From Verrucomicrobia bacterium SCGC AAA164-E04 (lineage in GTDB: Bacteria; Verrucomicrobiota; Verrucomicrobiia; Limisphaerales; AAA164-E04): a stretch of 64,000 nucleotides of DNA. The notes below the pieces were generated by a model. The model did no database searches and was not told the DNA's origin. It saw only the letters and a list, made by a program, of their open reading frames with translations. The stretch lies in the NCBI GenBank assembly GCA_000383715.1, contig KB911917.1, positions 1 through 64,000 on the forward strand. The letters are read 5' to 3'. This document shows, piece after piece, positions 42,161 to 51,729 of this stretch (position 1 is the first letter of the stretch; each line of letters begins with the position of its first letter). The position numbers and the translations under genes were made by a program.

Positions 42161-42194
42161 AACGGCGGGCATGGCTTCATGCTCGCCGTTTTTT
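42161..42194 (+). terminator. Terminator after cysN
   Basis: AACGGCGGGCATG-GCTT-CATGCTCGCCGTT with one G/T mismatch, followed by a T run (42189-42194). It closes the sulfate island and faces the convergent CotH gene. Confidence 0.88.
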
Positions 42195-42198
42195 GGTT

Positions 42199-45100
42199 TC
42201 ATTTGGATTCAATCCTGAAGTAACGATGAGTGCCTTGCGTGTCCAGATCAATGAACTGAGTCATCGCGGTGTCGATTGGATCCCAGTGAAACAAAACCTT
42301 CCACTCTGGAGCATTCAAATCATCCGCACTCAACAATTCATGGAGCACTCCAGGTTGCGCATCGAATGAGAGACGCACCGTGCTTGCATTCAGCATCTTG
42401 ATACTTGCAGGTTTCACTGAGGGAAGAATCACAGTCCCGGGGCTGCCACCTGCAGCAACACTTGATCGCCAGGATAATGCGTCAGATTCAGCAAATGCAA
42501 TTCTCTCCAGTGAGGCTCCCTCTCCATCAGGTTCCTCAGGCCACCCATCTTCATCATCAAATTGAATCTGTTCGATGATTCGTCCCGCTCCGTCAAGTAG
42601 GACAATCTTTTCACCTCCATTTGAAAGCTGCCCATTATAGGGCCCAAAGAGGCTTGCTTCCATATTTGGATAAAGGATCTTCAGTGCGTCAGGATTGGAT
42701 GCAAGCACAAGGCTTGCTCCTGGCTGTAGAATATGATTTCCAAACGTGAACTCGATGGCATCAGAAACGCGCACGCCTTCCATGAGCACTGGCGCCGTAC
42801 CGGCATTCCACAATTCCAAAAACTCGAAATCATCCTCATCCAACCCCGTTGGCAATAAAGGCGATACGGGGTGGTACATCACTTCGGAAATTTTCAGGGA
42901 CGGTAGTTCACTCGCAACAAACATACCGTCAATCGCTCCACTCCATTCATCACCGACCAAGGATCGCAAAATAAGCCTGGTTGTACTTTCAATACGAATC
43001 TCGGGGCGGGCACGTGAGAGGATTTTTGCTGTTTTTGACCGAACGCCTCCTGGAAGTCTCGGATCAGTGCCATCCGTTGTGTAAAACGTCCTGCCGGGAC
43101 CTGGAGTTATCTTAACGAGCCGATCCTCAGCCAGCACGCCTGGCTGAGTGACGAAATCAGGTGGAACGACATATTGTTGATCCATCCATTCAGCCCGATT
43201 TTCGACCCAATTCTTTAGATGCTTTACTTCGCTTCTCCATGCAGTAGTACTGCGGAGCAAAGGCCATTTACGGAAATTGCGTACTTGAGATTCTTCCAAT
43301 TCGGCGGCCATACGATCAATGATGGCATGCATGTTTTGAACCGACATCACATTGCGCCTCAGGTAGTGCCATCGATCTGTGTAAGCTTGATCAAAATTTG
43401 GATTACGGAAAATGGAACCCCACCACCCAAAACGACGCACAGTGGACCACCCTACAGGGTTAGCCGCACGACCATCATCATCAGGGCCAAGAGTTCGGTC
43501 GAAGTCCCAGACAGGCCCAAAGGTCAATCGACCACCTCTTGGCAAATGCATGTAAGTTGAAAGTCTGAATCCATCAGGGTTTTTGGTGAATTCGTTGAGT
43601 ATGTGAAAATCGACCCATGAACCTTCATCGATAAATTCCGCGTAATCCGGAATCAATTTTTCATAGTCACGATCTCGAAGGGTCCGGTTCATGGCATTCA
43701 AAAAACTGACAACAAACTTCCTTTGATTGGGTTCGATTTCATCCTCTTTGGGTTCAACAAAAGCCAAACCCTGACCGCCCCCCGAGAATCCAGTGTCTCC
43801 CGGGTCAAGTCGATCTATCTTGAAAATATAACCCCCAGTGCGCTCGGGGGATTCCGTATGCTTTCGAAGCAATCGATCAATAGGCACACGATCGGCGCCT
43901 CTCTTGATCTTTTCCATCAGTACATAAACGCCGACGTATGATCTTTGATCGAGCGCCCGCCCACGGGTATTGACATACACTTCGCAAAAACGGGTCCTGA
44001 CAGCATAGCGTCCCAACTGGTTACTCAGCTCATACACAAAGGCATTGCGCATGAGCGCTCGATCAAAATTGTAGGGAGCATAGAGAATCCAATCGGAATC
44101 TTCCGGCATTTTCAGGAGTGAAACATCTCGGTCATTACCAAAAATATCCTGAATCTCCATGGAGTACGCCTTTTTCGGGCGGCCCTCGGTACTGGATCCA
44201 CGTACCTTGAGAGACGCCAGGCCTTGGAAATCAGATTCCGATGAAATCCTGGCCCTCCCATCTTCCCCTCTGTCAAACACATGCATCAATGCCTGAGTCC
44301 GGCTTGTCGCCGAAATACGTGCTCCTTCGGTATCCAGCAGAATGACGGGAACATCCGAGTTGAATTCCATGAGATCCGCATCTGTGATCAGGAAAATCTC
44401 TGTTTGAACCGGGCTCGGCGCCATGTCCGGGTGGAATGCCCGCACATTCAGCTGAGCTGAATCTTCAATTGAGAAACTTCCCTCAAAACGCGTGGATCTC
44501 TCGGAGGGGATACTGCCATCAAGTGTATAACGCAGCACCACATCGGAAACAGGGTGTTCCAATGTCACTGCGATCGGTGCATCACTGAGTCGAGTGCCCG
44601 CATTAATGTCAGGCTTGCTCAATGTTTGGGTAAACAGCGTTGTGTTTGGCGCCCCCGGACTTGGTTTCAATGTAAATCCGGGAGTCTCGGAGACTCCCTC
44701 AAGACTTTGCCATATTTCACTTTCCATTTGGAACAGAAAATCCCGGTCCGTGGACCGCGTATTGAGGCCTTGGATAGCCAGCAGGTTGTCTCCCGAAATC
44801 AATCCATCATTCGCGGTCAACATGAACTGCTCCACCTCCAATGCTTCTCCACCTAATCGGGAACCCGATGATCTAGAATTCCATTGCATGCGTCTGGGGG
44901 CGTTGCGCCGCACCAACTCCCGACCATTGAGAAACATGACGTATCCATCGTCATACCGTATTTGTAATTGCATGAACACATCGGGACTCAAAACTTCAAA
45001 ATGGTGGCGAAGGTAAATCGATGAGCTAGTTGTGCGCATGATCGAAGCAACATCACTGTCAATAAAAGGCGTGAGATTTTTCTCCACACTTCCATCGAAA

Positions 45101-45768
45101 CCTATTCCACCCTGACCTTGCCCCCATCCCGCGTCATCAAAGCCGGGTTCGATCCAAGTCTGATTCAACTCGCCATCTTCTGGAACTAAAATACGAAACA
45201 CAGGCTGACTCTGGGAGATCGACTGGGTCTGATGACGGAAACCAAATGAAGCCCCTTCACTCAACTTTGGATACTTGGGACTAAATCCACTGACTAAATC
45301 CCCGTCTGGAGAAAACAAACCTAGGAATTCGCCCCGAGAGGAAAGTTTGAAATTGGTATGGAGGATTTTTCCCGCATCCCGGCAATCCTTACCGGAAGCA
45401 AATACGACCAAAAAAGATTTGGGTTTGAGAACCATTTCAGGGAACACCCATTTACGAGCTTGTCCTTCCTCGTCTGATAGAGACCAGCCCTGCAAATCAT
45501 GAGGCTCCTCAGCTGCATTATAAATTTCAATCCAATCGGGTGCATCGCGATCCTCATCAAACAGAACGCTCACGCCCTGCTGAACCATGATTTCGCTGAT
45601 CATCAATGAATCCGCATGCAGCAATCCAGAAGGACTAAGGCTGAGCAATCCAACCAATAGAGCATCACAGACCAATACAGCAGGGCCCCATGAGGGGGCT
45701 ATTACTGCAAATAATGCTTCAGTAATTTTTTTAAGACATCTGAAGGGATTCACGGGGAAACCATGCAT
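42199..45768 (-). CDS. Exported lamin-tail/chitobiase/CotH multidomain protein
   Basis: The 1189-residue protein starts MHGFPVNPFRCLKK and has a long hydrophobic leader (AVLVCDALLVGLLSLSPSGLLHA). In order I see a first lamin-tail domain (MISEIMVQQGV, DWIEIYNAAEEPHDLQGWSLSD), then a carbohydrate-binding-like region. A chitobiase/hexosaminidase C-terminal strand set follows (RYTLDGSIPSERSTRF), then a CotH kinase-like domain (LKVRGSSTEGRPKKAYSMEI, NEFTKNPDGFRLS, FGPVWDFDRTLG). Last come a repeat of the chitobiase motif (YTTDGTDPRLPGG) and a second lamin-tail domain (KISEVMYHPV, EFLELWNAGTAPV). CotH domains phosphorylate spore-coat proteins in Bacillus; here the protein is probably surface-exposed with unknown substrate. 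Leader cleavage is unresolved. Confidence 0.85.
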   Translation of the reverse strand: MHGFPVNPFRCLKKITEALFAVIAPSWGPAVLVCDALLVGLLSLSPSGLLHADSLMISEIMVQQGVSVLFDEDRDAPDWIEIYNAAEEPHDLQGWSLSDEEGQARKWVFPEMVLKPKSFLVVFASGKDCRDAGKILHTNFKLSSRGEFLGLFSPDGDLVSGFSPKYPKLSEGASFGFRHQTQSISQSQPVFRILVPEDGELNQTWIEPGFDDAGWGQGQGGIGFDGSVEKNLTPFIDSDVASIMRTTSSSIYLRHHFEVLSPDVFMQLQIRYDDGYVMFLNGRELVRRNAPRRMQWNSRSSGSRLGGEALEVEQFMLTANDGLISGDNLLAIQGLNTRSTDRDFLFQMESEIWQSLEGVSETPGFTLKPSPGAPNTTLFTQTLSKPDINAGTRLSDAPIAVTLEHPVSDVVLRYTLDGSIPSERSTRFEGSFSIEDSAQLNVRAFHPDMAPSPVQTEIFLITDADLMEFNSDVPVILLDTEGARISATSRTQALMHVFDRGEDGRARISSESDFQGLASLKVRGSSTEGRPKKAYSMEIQDIFGNDRDVSLLKMPEDSDWILYAPYNFDRALMRNAFVYELSNQLGRYAVRTRFCEVYVNTRGRALDQRSYVGVYVLMEKIKRGADRVPIDRLLRKHTESPERTGGYIFKIDRLDPGDTGFSGGGQGLAFVEPKEDEIEPNQRKFVVSFLNAMNRTLRDRDYEKLIPDYAEFIDEGSWVDFHILNEFTKNPDGFRLSTYMHLPRGGRLTFGPVWDFDRTLGPDDDGRAANPVGWSTVRRFGWWGSIFRNPNFDQAYTDRWHYLRRNVMSVQNMHAIIDRMAAELEESQVRNFRKWPLLRSTTAWRSEVKHLKNWVENRAEWMDQQYVVPPDFVTQPGVLAEDRLVKITPGPGRTFYTTDGTDPRLPGGVRSKTAKILSRARPEIRIESTTRLILRSLVGDEWSGAIDGMFVASELPSLKISEVMYHPVSPLLPTGLDEDDFEFLELWNAGTAPVLMEGVRVSDAIEFTFGNHILQPGASLVLASNPDALKILYPNMEASLFGPYNGQLSNGGEKIVLLDGAGRIIEQIQFDDEDGWPEEPDGEGASLERIAFAESDALSWRSSVAAGGSPGTVILPSVKPASIKMLNASTVRLSFDAQPGVLHELLSADDLNAPEWKVLFHWDPIDTAMTQFIDLDTQGTHRYFRIESK

Positions 45769-46277
45769 AAAGCCATCATCTAAATCAATCGGATTTATGA
45801 TCAAGCCTGGCCAGGATCCTCCGTATGTCCATGCCTCCTCGTATGGATGCCATCCTGAAGCGCGAACGTGCCTTGGGGCTACTGTCCAATTGAGCTGAGC
45901 GGCTCATTGGTGGCTTGGCCAGATCGCATGGACAACAGAACAAAGTGATTCAGATGAATTCTGTCATTCAAACTTTGAGCTCAGACGAAAAAGTTGATTG
46001 TCCTGTGCCTTGCGGCAGAACCAGGGTGGCTTACCCAGAAAGGCAGAAAATTATGCTTTGATTTTGCGCGTTCTGCCCTGATCAACACCACCAATGCATG
46101 TTGAAATTTTTCTCTAATCAGTAGAAGGATGACTGGCGCATGAAATCGATGTTGCGGTGTTAGATAGCCTGACATGACAGGTAAACATATCTAGCATACC
46201 TTGGATCAAATAACCCCACCATGCATTTAAGGAGCTGGCAGAAAAGCTCAAAAATCAATGAGGTAGTGGTGTTAAAG
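45769..46277. other. Gene-free intergenic region
   Basis: No gene is supported. A 64-codon minus-strand frame (45981-46175) has no recognisable family. The left end must hold the promoter of the CotH gene; I see no clear -35/-10. Confidence 0.5.
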
Positions 46278-46364
46278 TGGTGCCCACGAGAGGAGTCGAA
46301 CCTCCACCCCATTGCTGGGACTAGAACCTGAATCTAGCGCGTCTGCCAATTCCGCCACATGGGC
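46278..46364 (-). tRNA. tRNA-Leu (CAG)
   Basis: The minus strand reads GCCCATGTGGCGGAATTGG..., anticodon stem-loop CTAGA-TTCAGGT-TCTAG (anticodon CAG), a class-II variable arm, T-loop GGTTCGACTCC and encoded CCA. Acceptor stem GCCCATG/CGTGGGC. Length 87 nt. Confidence 0.96.
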
Positions 46365-46810
46365 AACGCCACATTGCTAAAGGAAAACCAACAGGGTCGG
46401 CAAGGTTAAAATTACTGGATTCGTCCAGAACACTTGAAATTGCACTCGAATTCATGATCTTTGGTTGTTTTGATTGCAAGTTGGAGCATGGCACCCGCAA
46501 TGGAGCTAAAGAATGATGAGGAAATAACGGCTTGTAAAACAACAGCAGGAAGCTCGTTTCATTACCTTCTTCGTATCGGATAAACTCCCGTAATCCGATC
46601 GCTTGCAGCATCAAAAAACGAGGAGACGTTTTCAATCTTTGAGTGGAGAAGACAAAAGCTCAGGATATTTTCCCTTGATCACAGAATAACCCTCTCTTTT
46701 CTATTCTTCGGAACCAACGCAGAATGCGCTTGTCAAAGACAAGCCGGATTTCCCATCCTATCTCTCTTTCAGAACACATACGATTTGTTTTATAGTCTCA
46801 AAATAAAAGC
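46365..46810. other. Gene-free intergenic region
   Basis: No gene is supported; a minus-strand frame (46321-46635) overlaps the tRNA. It includes the perfect dyad CTTGTC-AAA-GACAAG (46729-46743) and the candidate promoter of the following HAD gene. Confidence 0.5.
46768..46796 (+). promoter_or_regulatory. Candidate promoter of the HAD hydrolase
   Basis: TTCAGA (46768-46773), 17-nt spacer and TATAGT (46791-46796). The ATG at 46811 is only about 8 nt beyond the expected start site, so the transcript would be nearly leaderless. A dyad (46729-46743) lies upstream. Confidence 0.4.
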
Positions 46811-47497
46811 ATGACTTCAGTTGCCCCAGCTCTTCCCGATCCTTCACTCAGACATATTGAAGGTATTATTTTTGATATGGACGGTGTCATCGTGGATAGC
46901 GAACCGCGCCATCAGCAAGCTTTCATGGATATATTCCATGAAATTGGTTATGCCGATAATCACGGAATCCAATTTGAAAATTATTTGGGCAAATCCGATC
47001 GGGCGGTGTGGGATGATTTCATCTCGATGCATCAGCCACCGTATTCCATTGCGGATTTGACAAGCCGCAAGCAAAACCGGCTGATTGATCTCATCCAGAA
47101 AGAAAAACCTATTTTCGAAACATTGCCCGCACTGGTTGAGAAATTAGCCCGGAAATTCACGCTTTCAGTAGCATCAGGTTCCCTGCATCCGGTCATCGAT
47201 GTCGTTTTGGAACTGGAAAATCTCAGAAACTTTTTTCCGAATGTGGTCAGCTCGCAGGATGTCCCCAAAGGTAAGCCCGCGCCGGATATATTTCTGAAGG
47301 CTGCAGATTCAATGCGGATCTCTCCAGACAAAATCTGTGTCATCGAGGACGCAGCTGCAGGCGTTCAGGCTGGTAAATCAGCCGGAATGACAGTAATCGC
47401 CATCACCAACAGCCTCCCCTCGTCTGCATTGAGTCAGGCAGACATCGTGGTCAGCGATTACGAGTCCATCGAATCGCTGCTGCTGGGAAGGCCTTGA
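46811..47497 (+). CDS. HAD family hydrolase, phosphoglucomutase-like
   Basis: The 228-residue haloacid dehalogenase-fold phosphatase has the nucleophile motif FDMDGVIVDSEPRHQQAF, motif II VASGSLHPV, Lys in KGKPAPDIFLKAA (motif III), and ICVIEDAAAGVQAGKSAGM (motif IV), with a helical cap as in beta-phosphoglucomutase. Likely substrates are sugar phosphates; the exact one is not predictable. It ends 113 nt before nhaD on the same strand. Confidence 0.9.
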   Translation: MTSVAPALPDPSLRHIEGIIFDMDGVIVDSEPRHQQAFMDIFHEIGYADNHGIQFENYLGKSDRAVWDDFISMHQPPYSIADLTSRKQNRLIDLIQKEKPIFETLPALVEKLARKFTLSVASGSLHPVIDVVLELENLRNFFPNVVSSQDVPKGKPAPDIFLKAADSMRISPDKICVIEDAAAGVQAGKSAGMTVIAITNSLPSSALSQADIVVSDYESIESLLLGRP

Positions 47498-47610
47498 ATG
47501 GAATAATATCCACTATGTTCCTCGAAAATCTGGTATTTCGTTGATCTATGATAAAAAAAGATCAAAACTGTTTGACCTACGCCAGAGTGGGATAGTAGTT
47601 ATTTCGCGCT

Positions 47611-48936
47611 ATGGAACATGGCCACGCCATAATACCGAATCCTTGGATGATGCTGCCCTTTGGGTTGCTGCTCGCAACCATTGCCCTGGGGCCGCTGTTT
47701 TTTCTGCATTGGTGGGAGAAACACTACCCGAAGGTTGCCTACGTGCTTGGTGCCATTACGTTGACTTATTACCTCGGAGGCCTGCATGCCTACGAGACAG
47801 TAATGCATACGGCTATTGAATACGTAAGCTTCATCGCTCTGGTGGGATCGCTGTATGTGGTCTCAGGGGGAATCCATATTAAAGTCAAGGGAGAGGCTAC
47901 TCCATTCAACAATGTCCTGTTCCTTCTTTTCGGTGCGGTGATTGCCAATGTTCTGGGAACGACTGGAGCTTCCATGCTGCTGATACGCCCGTGGATACGC
48001 ATGAATAAATACCGTATCACAGCGCACCATGTCGTTTTTTTCATTTTCATCGTTTCCAATGTAGGTGGCTGCCTGACTCCCATTGGAGATCCTCCGCTGT
48101 TCCTTGGTTTTCTGAAAGGGATTCCTTTCTGGTGGGTCCTTGAGCATTGCTGGCCCATGTGGCTGGTAGGGATAGGTGTTTTACTTACCATGTTTTACGT
48201 GGTGGACTCTATCAACTATCGCAAGGCACCCAAGGAAGTGCGTGAAGAGCTTGCCGAGCCTCCCGATGAATGGCATTTCGAAGGCCTGATCAATTTGATC
48301 TTCCTGGGAGTTATTCTGATTGCTGTATTTATCTCAAAACCACTCTTTCTGAGGGAGGCATTGATGATTGGTGCAGCATGCGGCTCCTATTTTCTGACGC
48401 AGAAATCGATTCATGAATCCAATCATTTCAATTTCCACCCGATTCAGGAGGTAGCCATTCTTTTCATCGGTATTTTTTCAACGATGATGCCTGCTTTGGA
48501 CTGGTTGAAAGCCAATGCAGGTGCCATGGAAAAAACAACTCCGGGGATTTTCTACTGGGGAACAGGACTGCTTTCTGGCGTTTTGGATAATGCCCCAACC
48601 TATCTCAGTTTTCTGAGCGCCACCGTCGGTAAATTTGCAAAACCAGAAATGCTGGCCGAGGCTTCAGGACTAGAGGCAGGAGCCGTGACGGAGATTGAGC
48701 AGATTCAATACCTGCTGGCAACACCTGCACTCATGGAATATGTGGTGGCTATCAGCGTGGCAGCCGTCTTTTTTGGAGCAAATACTTATATCGGAAATGG
48801 CCCTAACTTCATGGTTAAATCGATTGCAGACCAACAGAAGGTCAATGCGCCTTCATTCCTGGGTTATTTCTTCAAGTTTACCATCCCCTACATGATCCCA
48901 ACAGTGTTGATCATATGGTTTATCTTCTTCCGTTAG
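47611..48936 (+). CDS. nhaD: Na+/H+ antiporter, NhaD family
   Basis: The 441-residue polytopic protein has about 11-12 hydrophobic segments. The stretch GTTGASMLLIRPWIRMN, the SNVGGCLTPIGDPPLFLGFLKG element (TPxGDPP) and DNAPTYLSFLSAT are typical of the ion transporter superfamily NhaD/ArsB-like group common in Verrucomicrobiota and marine bacteria. It exports Na+ (Li+) in exchange for protons. Start at ATG 47611. Its pair NhaC lies 18 kb to the left. Sure of the family; ion specificity inferred. Confidence 0.88.
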   Translation: MEHGHAIIPNPWMMLPFGLLLATIALGPLFFLHWWEKHYPKVAYVLGAITLTYYLGGLHAYETVMHTAIEYVSFIALVGSLYVVSGGIHIKVKGEATPFNNVLFLLFGAVIANVLGTTGASMLLIRPWIRMNKYRITAHHVVFFIFIVSNVGGCLTPIGDPPLFLGFLKGIPFWWVLEHCWPMWLVGIGVLLTMFYVVDSINYRKAPKEVREELAEPPDEWHFEGLINLIFLGVILIAVFISKPLFLREALMIGAACGSYFLTQKSIHESNHFNFHPIQEVAILFIGIFSTMMPALDWLKANAGAMEKTTPGIFYWGTGLLSGVLDNAPTYLSFLSATVGKFAKPEMLAEASGLEAGAVTEIEQIQYLLATPALMEYVVAISVAAVFFGANTYIGNGPNFMVKSIADQQKVNAPSFLGYFFKFTIPYMIPTVLIIWFIFFR

Positions 48937-48985
48937 ATGGAATGCAATGGTGATCAAGGATCACGCCTAATTCGATGAACATCGC

Positions 48986-50398
48986 ATGCCTAAAAAGAAA
49001 CGAGACGATCGAAAAGCTGATGGAGATCGAAGCAATGATCCCACAATGAGCCAGACATTGGTGGAGTGGTTTTACCGCATCCTGCTCAATCTTGGGCTTG
49101 TCATATCTGCCCCGTATTACTTCCGGCGCATGCAACGGCGTGGCGGATGGAGGGATCGCGTGGGTCAGCGTTTCGGAAAGTATGATGCGGATTTCATCAA
49201 GCATTGTTCAAAGGGAAAAAGAATCTGGATACACGCCGTCAGTGTAGGAGAGGTACATCTGAGCCTGGAATTAGTGAAACGCCTCAAGGCAAGGCTGGGA
49301 GACTGCAAAATCATTGTGTCAGCAACCACTACTACCGGCATGGCAGAATGGCAGAAGAAGTTACCCCCCGATATTAAAACCTGCTTTTACCCTATCGATC
49401 GTCGCCCATGGGTTCGAAGCGCCATGGATGTGATTCGTCCGGAGGTCATCATCCTTGCCGAGGCAGAGATATGGCCTAATTTTTTCTGGGAAGCAAGGCA
49501 ACGCAACATACCCACCTTTCTGATCAATGCCCGCATCTCTGAAAAATCTTTTGGATGGTATCAACGGATAGCTTTCCTCTTCCGTCCATTATTTCAGTCC
49601 CTCGCCCAAGTGGGCACTCAAAACAAGTCTGATGCGGATCGGTTAGCGTCTTTGGGGTGCAGGCAGGATCGAGTGCAAGTAACGGGCAATATGAAATTTG
49701 ATGCTGCACTTTCAGGAACCAGAAAACCCACTTTGGATGTGCCTCAACTATTCCATGAGTCAGGCATCACTGATAATGCTTTGATTTTAATGGGCAGCAG
49801 CACGCATCCGGGAGAAGAGGCTATCCTGGGGAAAATATACTCCGAACTCAAACCAGTATACCCCCGACTGAAACTGGTCCTGGTGCCACGTCATTTCGAA
49901 AAGGCACGCGCCGCAGGCGACACGCTCAAGGCGGCAAGCCTGAACGTTTGTTACCGATCGGAATGGAAACCAGGCACCGATCTCTCAGACAATGATGATG
50001 ATGCTTGTTTGATAGTCGATTCTACAGGCGAACTGTCATCCTTTTATGCCCACGTGGATTTGGTATTCATCGGCAAAAGCCTGACTGCAAAAGGGGGGCA
50101 AAGCCCCATTGAAGCGGCAGCGGCAGGCACGGCGATGATCATGGGACCGAACATGCAGAATTTCCGTGCGATTACTCGAACGCTTCTCTCGAACAAGGCT
50201 GCCGTTCAAGTGCCTGATGCAAACGGACTCAAGGATGCTGTTTCCAAACTATTGAAAGATAGCGATGCTCGCAGCTCTATTGGCAGTCATGCGAAACAGG
50301 TGGTCCAACAGAATCTGGGCGCCGTTGACCGGTCACTCGAGATGCTGGTATCGCATTCGTCGTTGAGTCGATTATGTGAGGTTCCCAAAAGCACGTGA
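48986..50398 (+). CDS. waaA: 3-deoxy-D-manno-octulosonic acid transferase
   Basis: The 470-residue KDO transferase (KdtA) adds KDO to lipid A precursor on the inner membrane. An N-terminal anchor (WFYRILLNLGLVIS) is followed by IWIHAVSVGEVHLSL, LLNARISEKSFGWY, GSSTHPGEEAILGKIY and FIGKSLTAKGGQSPIEAAAAG, the CMP-KDO site. Its presence implies a Gram-negative outer membrane with LPS core. The first 20 residues are very basic and Met 21 (MSQTLVEW) is an alternative start. No other LPS gene is next to it. Confidence 0.94.
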   Translation: MPKKKRDDRKADGDRSNDPTMSQTLVEWFYRILLNLGLVISAPYYFRRMQRRGGWRDRVGQRFGKYDADFIKHCSKGKRIWIHAVSVGEVHLSLELVKRLKARLGDCKIIVSATTTTGMAEWQKKLPPDIKTCFYPIDRRPWVRSAMDVIRPEVIILAEAEIWPNFFWEARQRNIPTFLINARISEKSFGWYQRIAFLFRPLFQSLAQVGTQNKSDADRLASLGCRQDRVQVTGNMKFDAALSGTRKPTLDVPQLFHESGITDNALILMGSSTHPGEEAILGKIYSELKPVYPRLKLVLVPRHFEKARAAGDTLKAASLNVCYRSEWKPGTDLSDNDDDACLIVDSTGELSSFYAHVDLVFIGKSLTAKGGQSPIEAAAAGTAMIMGPNMQNFRAITRTLLSNKAAVQVPDANGLKDAVSKLLKDSDARSSIGSHAKQVVQQNLGAVDRSLEMLVSHSSLSRLCEVPKST

Positions 50399-50796
50399 CC
50401 AGCTCCTGTCATTGTTGAAATGGATCGATTTCCAGAAGCTTGCAGCACATTGGTTCGTGTAATGCATGCAGTTCCTACTTGATAGATGATAAATGCAATT
50501 ATTCTGTTTTTTTCTGGCATATACATCCTGGCGATATCTTCGATAATCCAGAATGACTCCATCAATAACGCTCTCAGACCTCTGTGAAACTATCATCATT
50601 TCACCGAGCGATGCGTGTGAACCAGGAACATTCGGCTTGATTGAAAGGCAGGGATTCTGAAAAGAGAACTATGAAATCAAGATAGGGGAAAGAAAAGGAG
50701 TTTCAACAAGCACATCACACAAATTCCACCAACCGAAAGCGAGTGATTCCGCATCACGAAAAAGGGCGGTCAAAATGACCGCCCTTGAGAGTTTGA
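50399..50796. other. Gene-free intergenic region
   Basis: No gene is supported; two overlapping minus-strand frames near 50287-50599 are antisense or chance. It contains the terminator hairpin 50762-50786 for the minus-strand neighbour. Confidence 0.55.
50758..50786 (-). terminator. Terminator of the hydroxyacid dehydrogenase gene
   Basis: On the minus strand, AAGGGCGGTCA-TTT-TGACCGCCCTT is a perfect 11-bp stem followed by TTTTC. The gene stop is 11 nt upstream. Confidence 0.92.
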
Positions 50797-51675
50797 TTAA
50801 ATCTGATCCTGATAGAGTTTGAATAGCGCCTGAGTGCCATCATCCTCACAACCACGGTCAGCAAGTTTTTCATAAAGCTGTTTTGCAAGCTGTAAGCCAG
50901 GGAGATCCAGACCCATATTCTCAGCCGAGCCGATGGCGATCTTCATGTCCTTGATAAAATGTTTGACGAAGAAGCCTGGGGCGAAATCTTCTTTGAGCAC
51001 ACGAGGCGCCAGATTGGTCAGCGACCAACTCCCTGCAGCTCCACTTTCGATACTTTTAAGAACAGTCTCCGGTTTTAATCCAGACTTTCTGGCATAAGCC
51101 ATGGCTTCGCTGATGGCCATCATACCCGAAGCAATCGCGATTTGGTTGCACATCTTGGTGTGCTGACCTGATCCAGCGGGACCTTGAAGCACAATATTTT
51201 TACCCATGATCTCAAAAAGCGGTTTGATTTTTTCAAACACTTCGACATCGCCACCTACCATGATGGAGAGGCGAGCCTCACGTGCTCCGATGTCGCCTCC
51301 AGAAACTGGGGCATCAAATGAGCTGATACCTTTGGTTTTGGCCTGCTCGGCTATCTTTTGGGCAAGGTCCGGGCAGGAAGTCGTCATGTCGATGACGGTA
51401 CTACCCGCCCTGGCGTTGGTTAAAATACCGTCGTCTCCGAGGTAAACTGCTTCCACATCATTTGGAAATCCAACGATGGTGATGATCACATCTGAAACAG
51501 CTGCTACTTTACCCGGTGAATCCTGCCATTGAGCACCCTTGTCCAGAAGATCCTGCGCTTTGGCTTGCGTGCGATTATGTACGTGCAGGGGGTATCCTGC
51601 ATTTAATAAATGGCCGGCCATGCTTCGTCCCATGACCCCGATACCAATAAAACCAATGACTGGCTTGTTATCCAT
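50797..51675 (-). CDS. Beta-hydroxyacid dehydrogenase (tartronate semialdehyde reductase-like)
   Basis: The 292-residue NAD(P)-dependent 3-hydroxyisobutyrate dehydrogenase family enzyme has a Rossmann start IGFIGIGVMGRSMAGHLLNAGY, DAPVSGGDIGAREA (substrate-binding loop) and catalytic Lys in GSGQHTKMCNQI. The pattern fits GarR/GlxR (2-hydroxy-3-oxopropionate reductase), but relatives act on other beta-hydroxy acids. A terminator follows. The neighbour upstream (UVR protein) is 54 nt away. Substrate uncertain. Confidence 0.9.
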   Translation of the reverse strand: MDNKPVIGFIGIGVMGRSMAGHLLNAGYPLHVHNRTQAKAQDLLDKGAQWQDSPGKVAAVSDVIITIVGFPNDVEAVYLGDDGILTNARAGSTVIDMTTSCPDLAQKIAEQAKTKGISSFDAPVSGGDIGAREARLSIMVGGDVEVFEKIKPLFEIMGKNIVLQGPAGSGQHTKMCNQIAIASGMMAISEAMAYARKSGLKPETVLKSIESGAAGSWSLTNLAPRVLKEDFAPGFFVKHFIKDMKIAIGSAENMGLDLPGLQLAKQLYEKLADRGCEDDGTQALFKLYQDQI

Positions 51676-51729
51676 AATTATAAGCGTGTGGTTAAATTAA
51701 AATTGATTGACTCCAACTGATGTGATTGA

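Noticed and set aside
42199-45768. Sporulation function because of the CotH domain
   Set aside because: CotH-like domains are widespread in non-sporulating bacteria; no other sporulation gene is present.
46321-46635. 104-codon minus-strand frame
   Set aside because: It overlaps the tRNA-Leu gene and has no recognisable domain.
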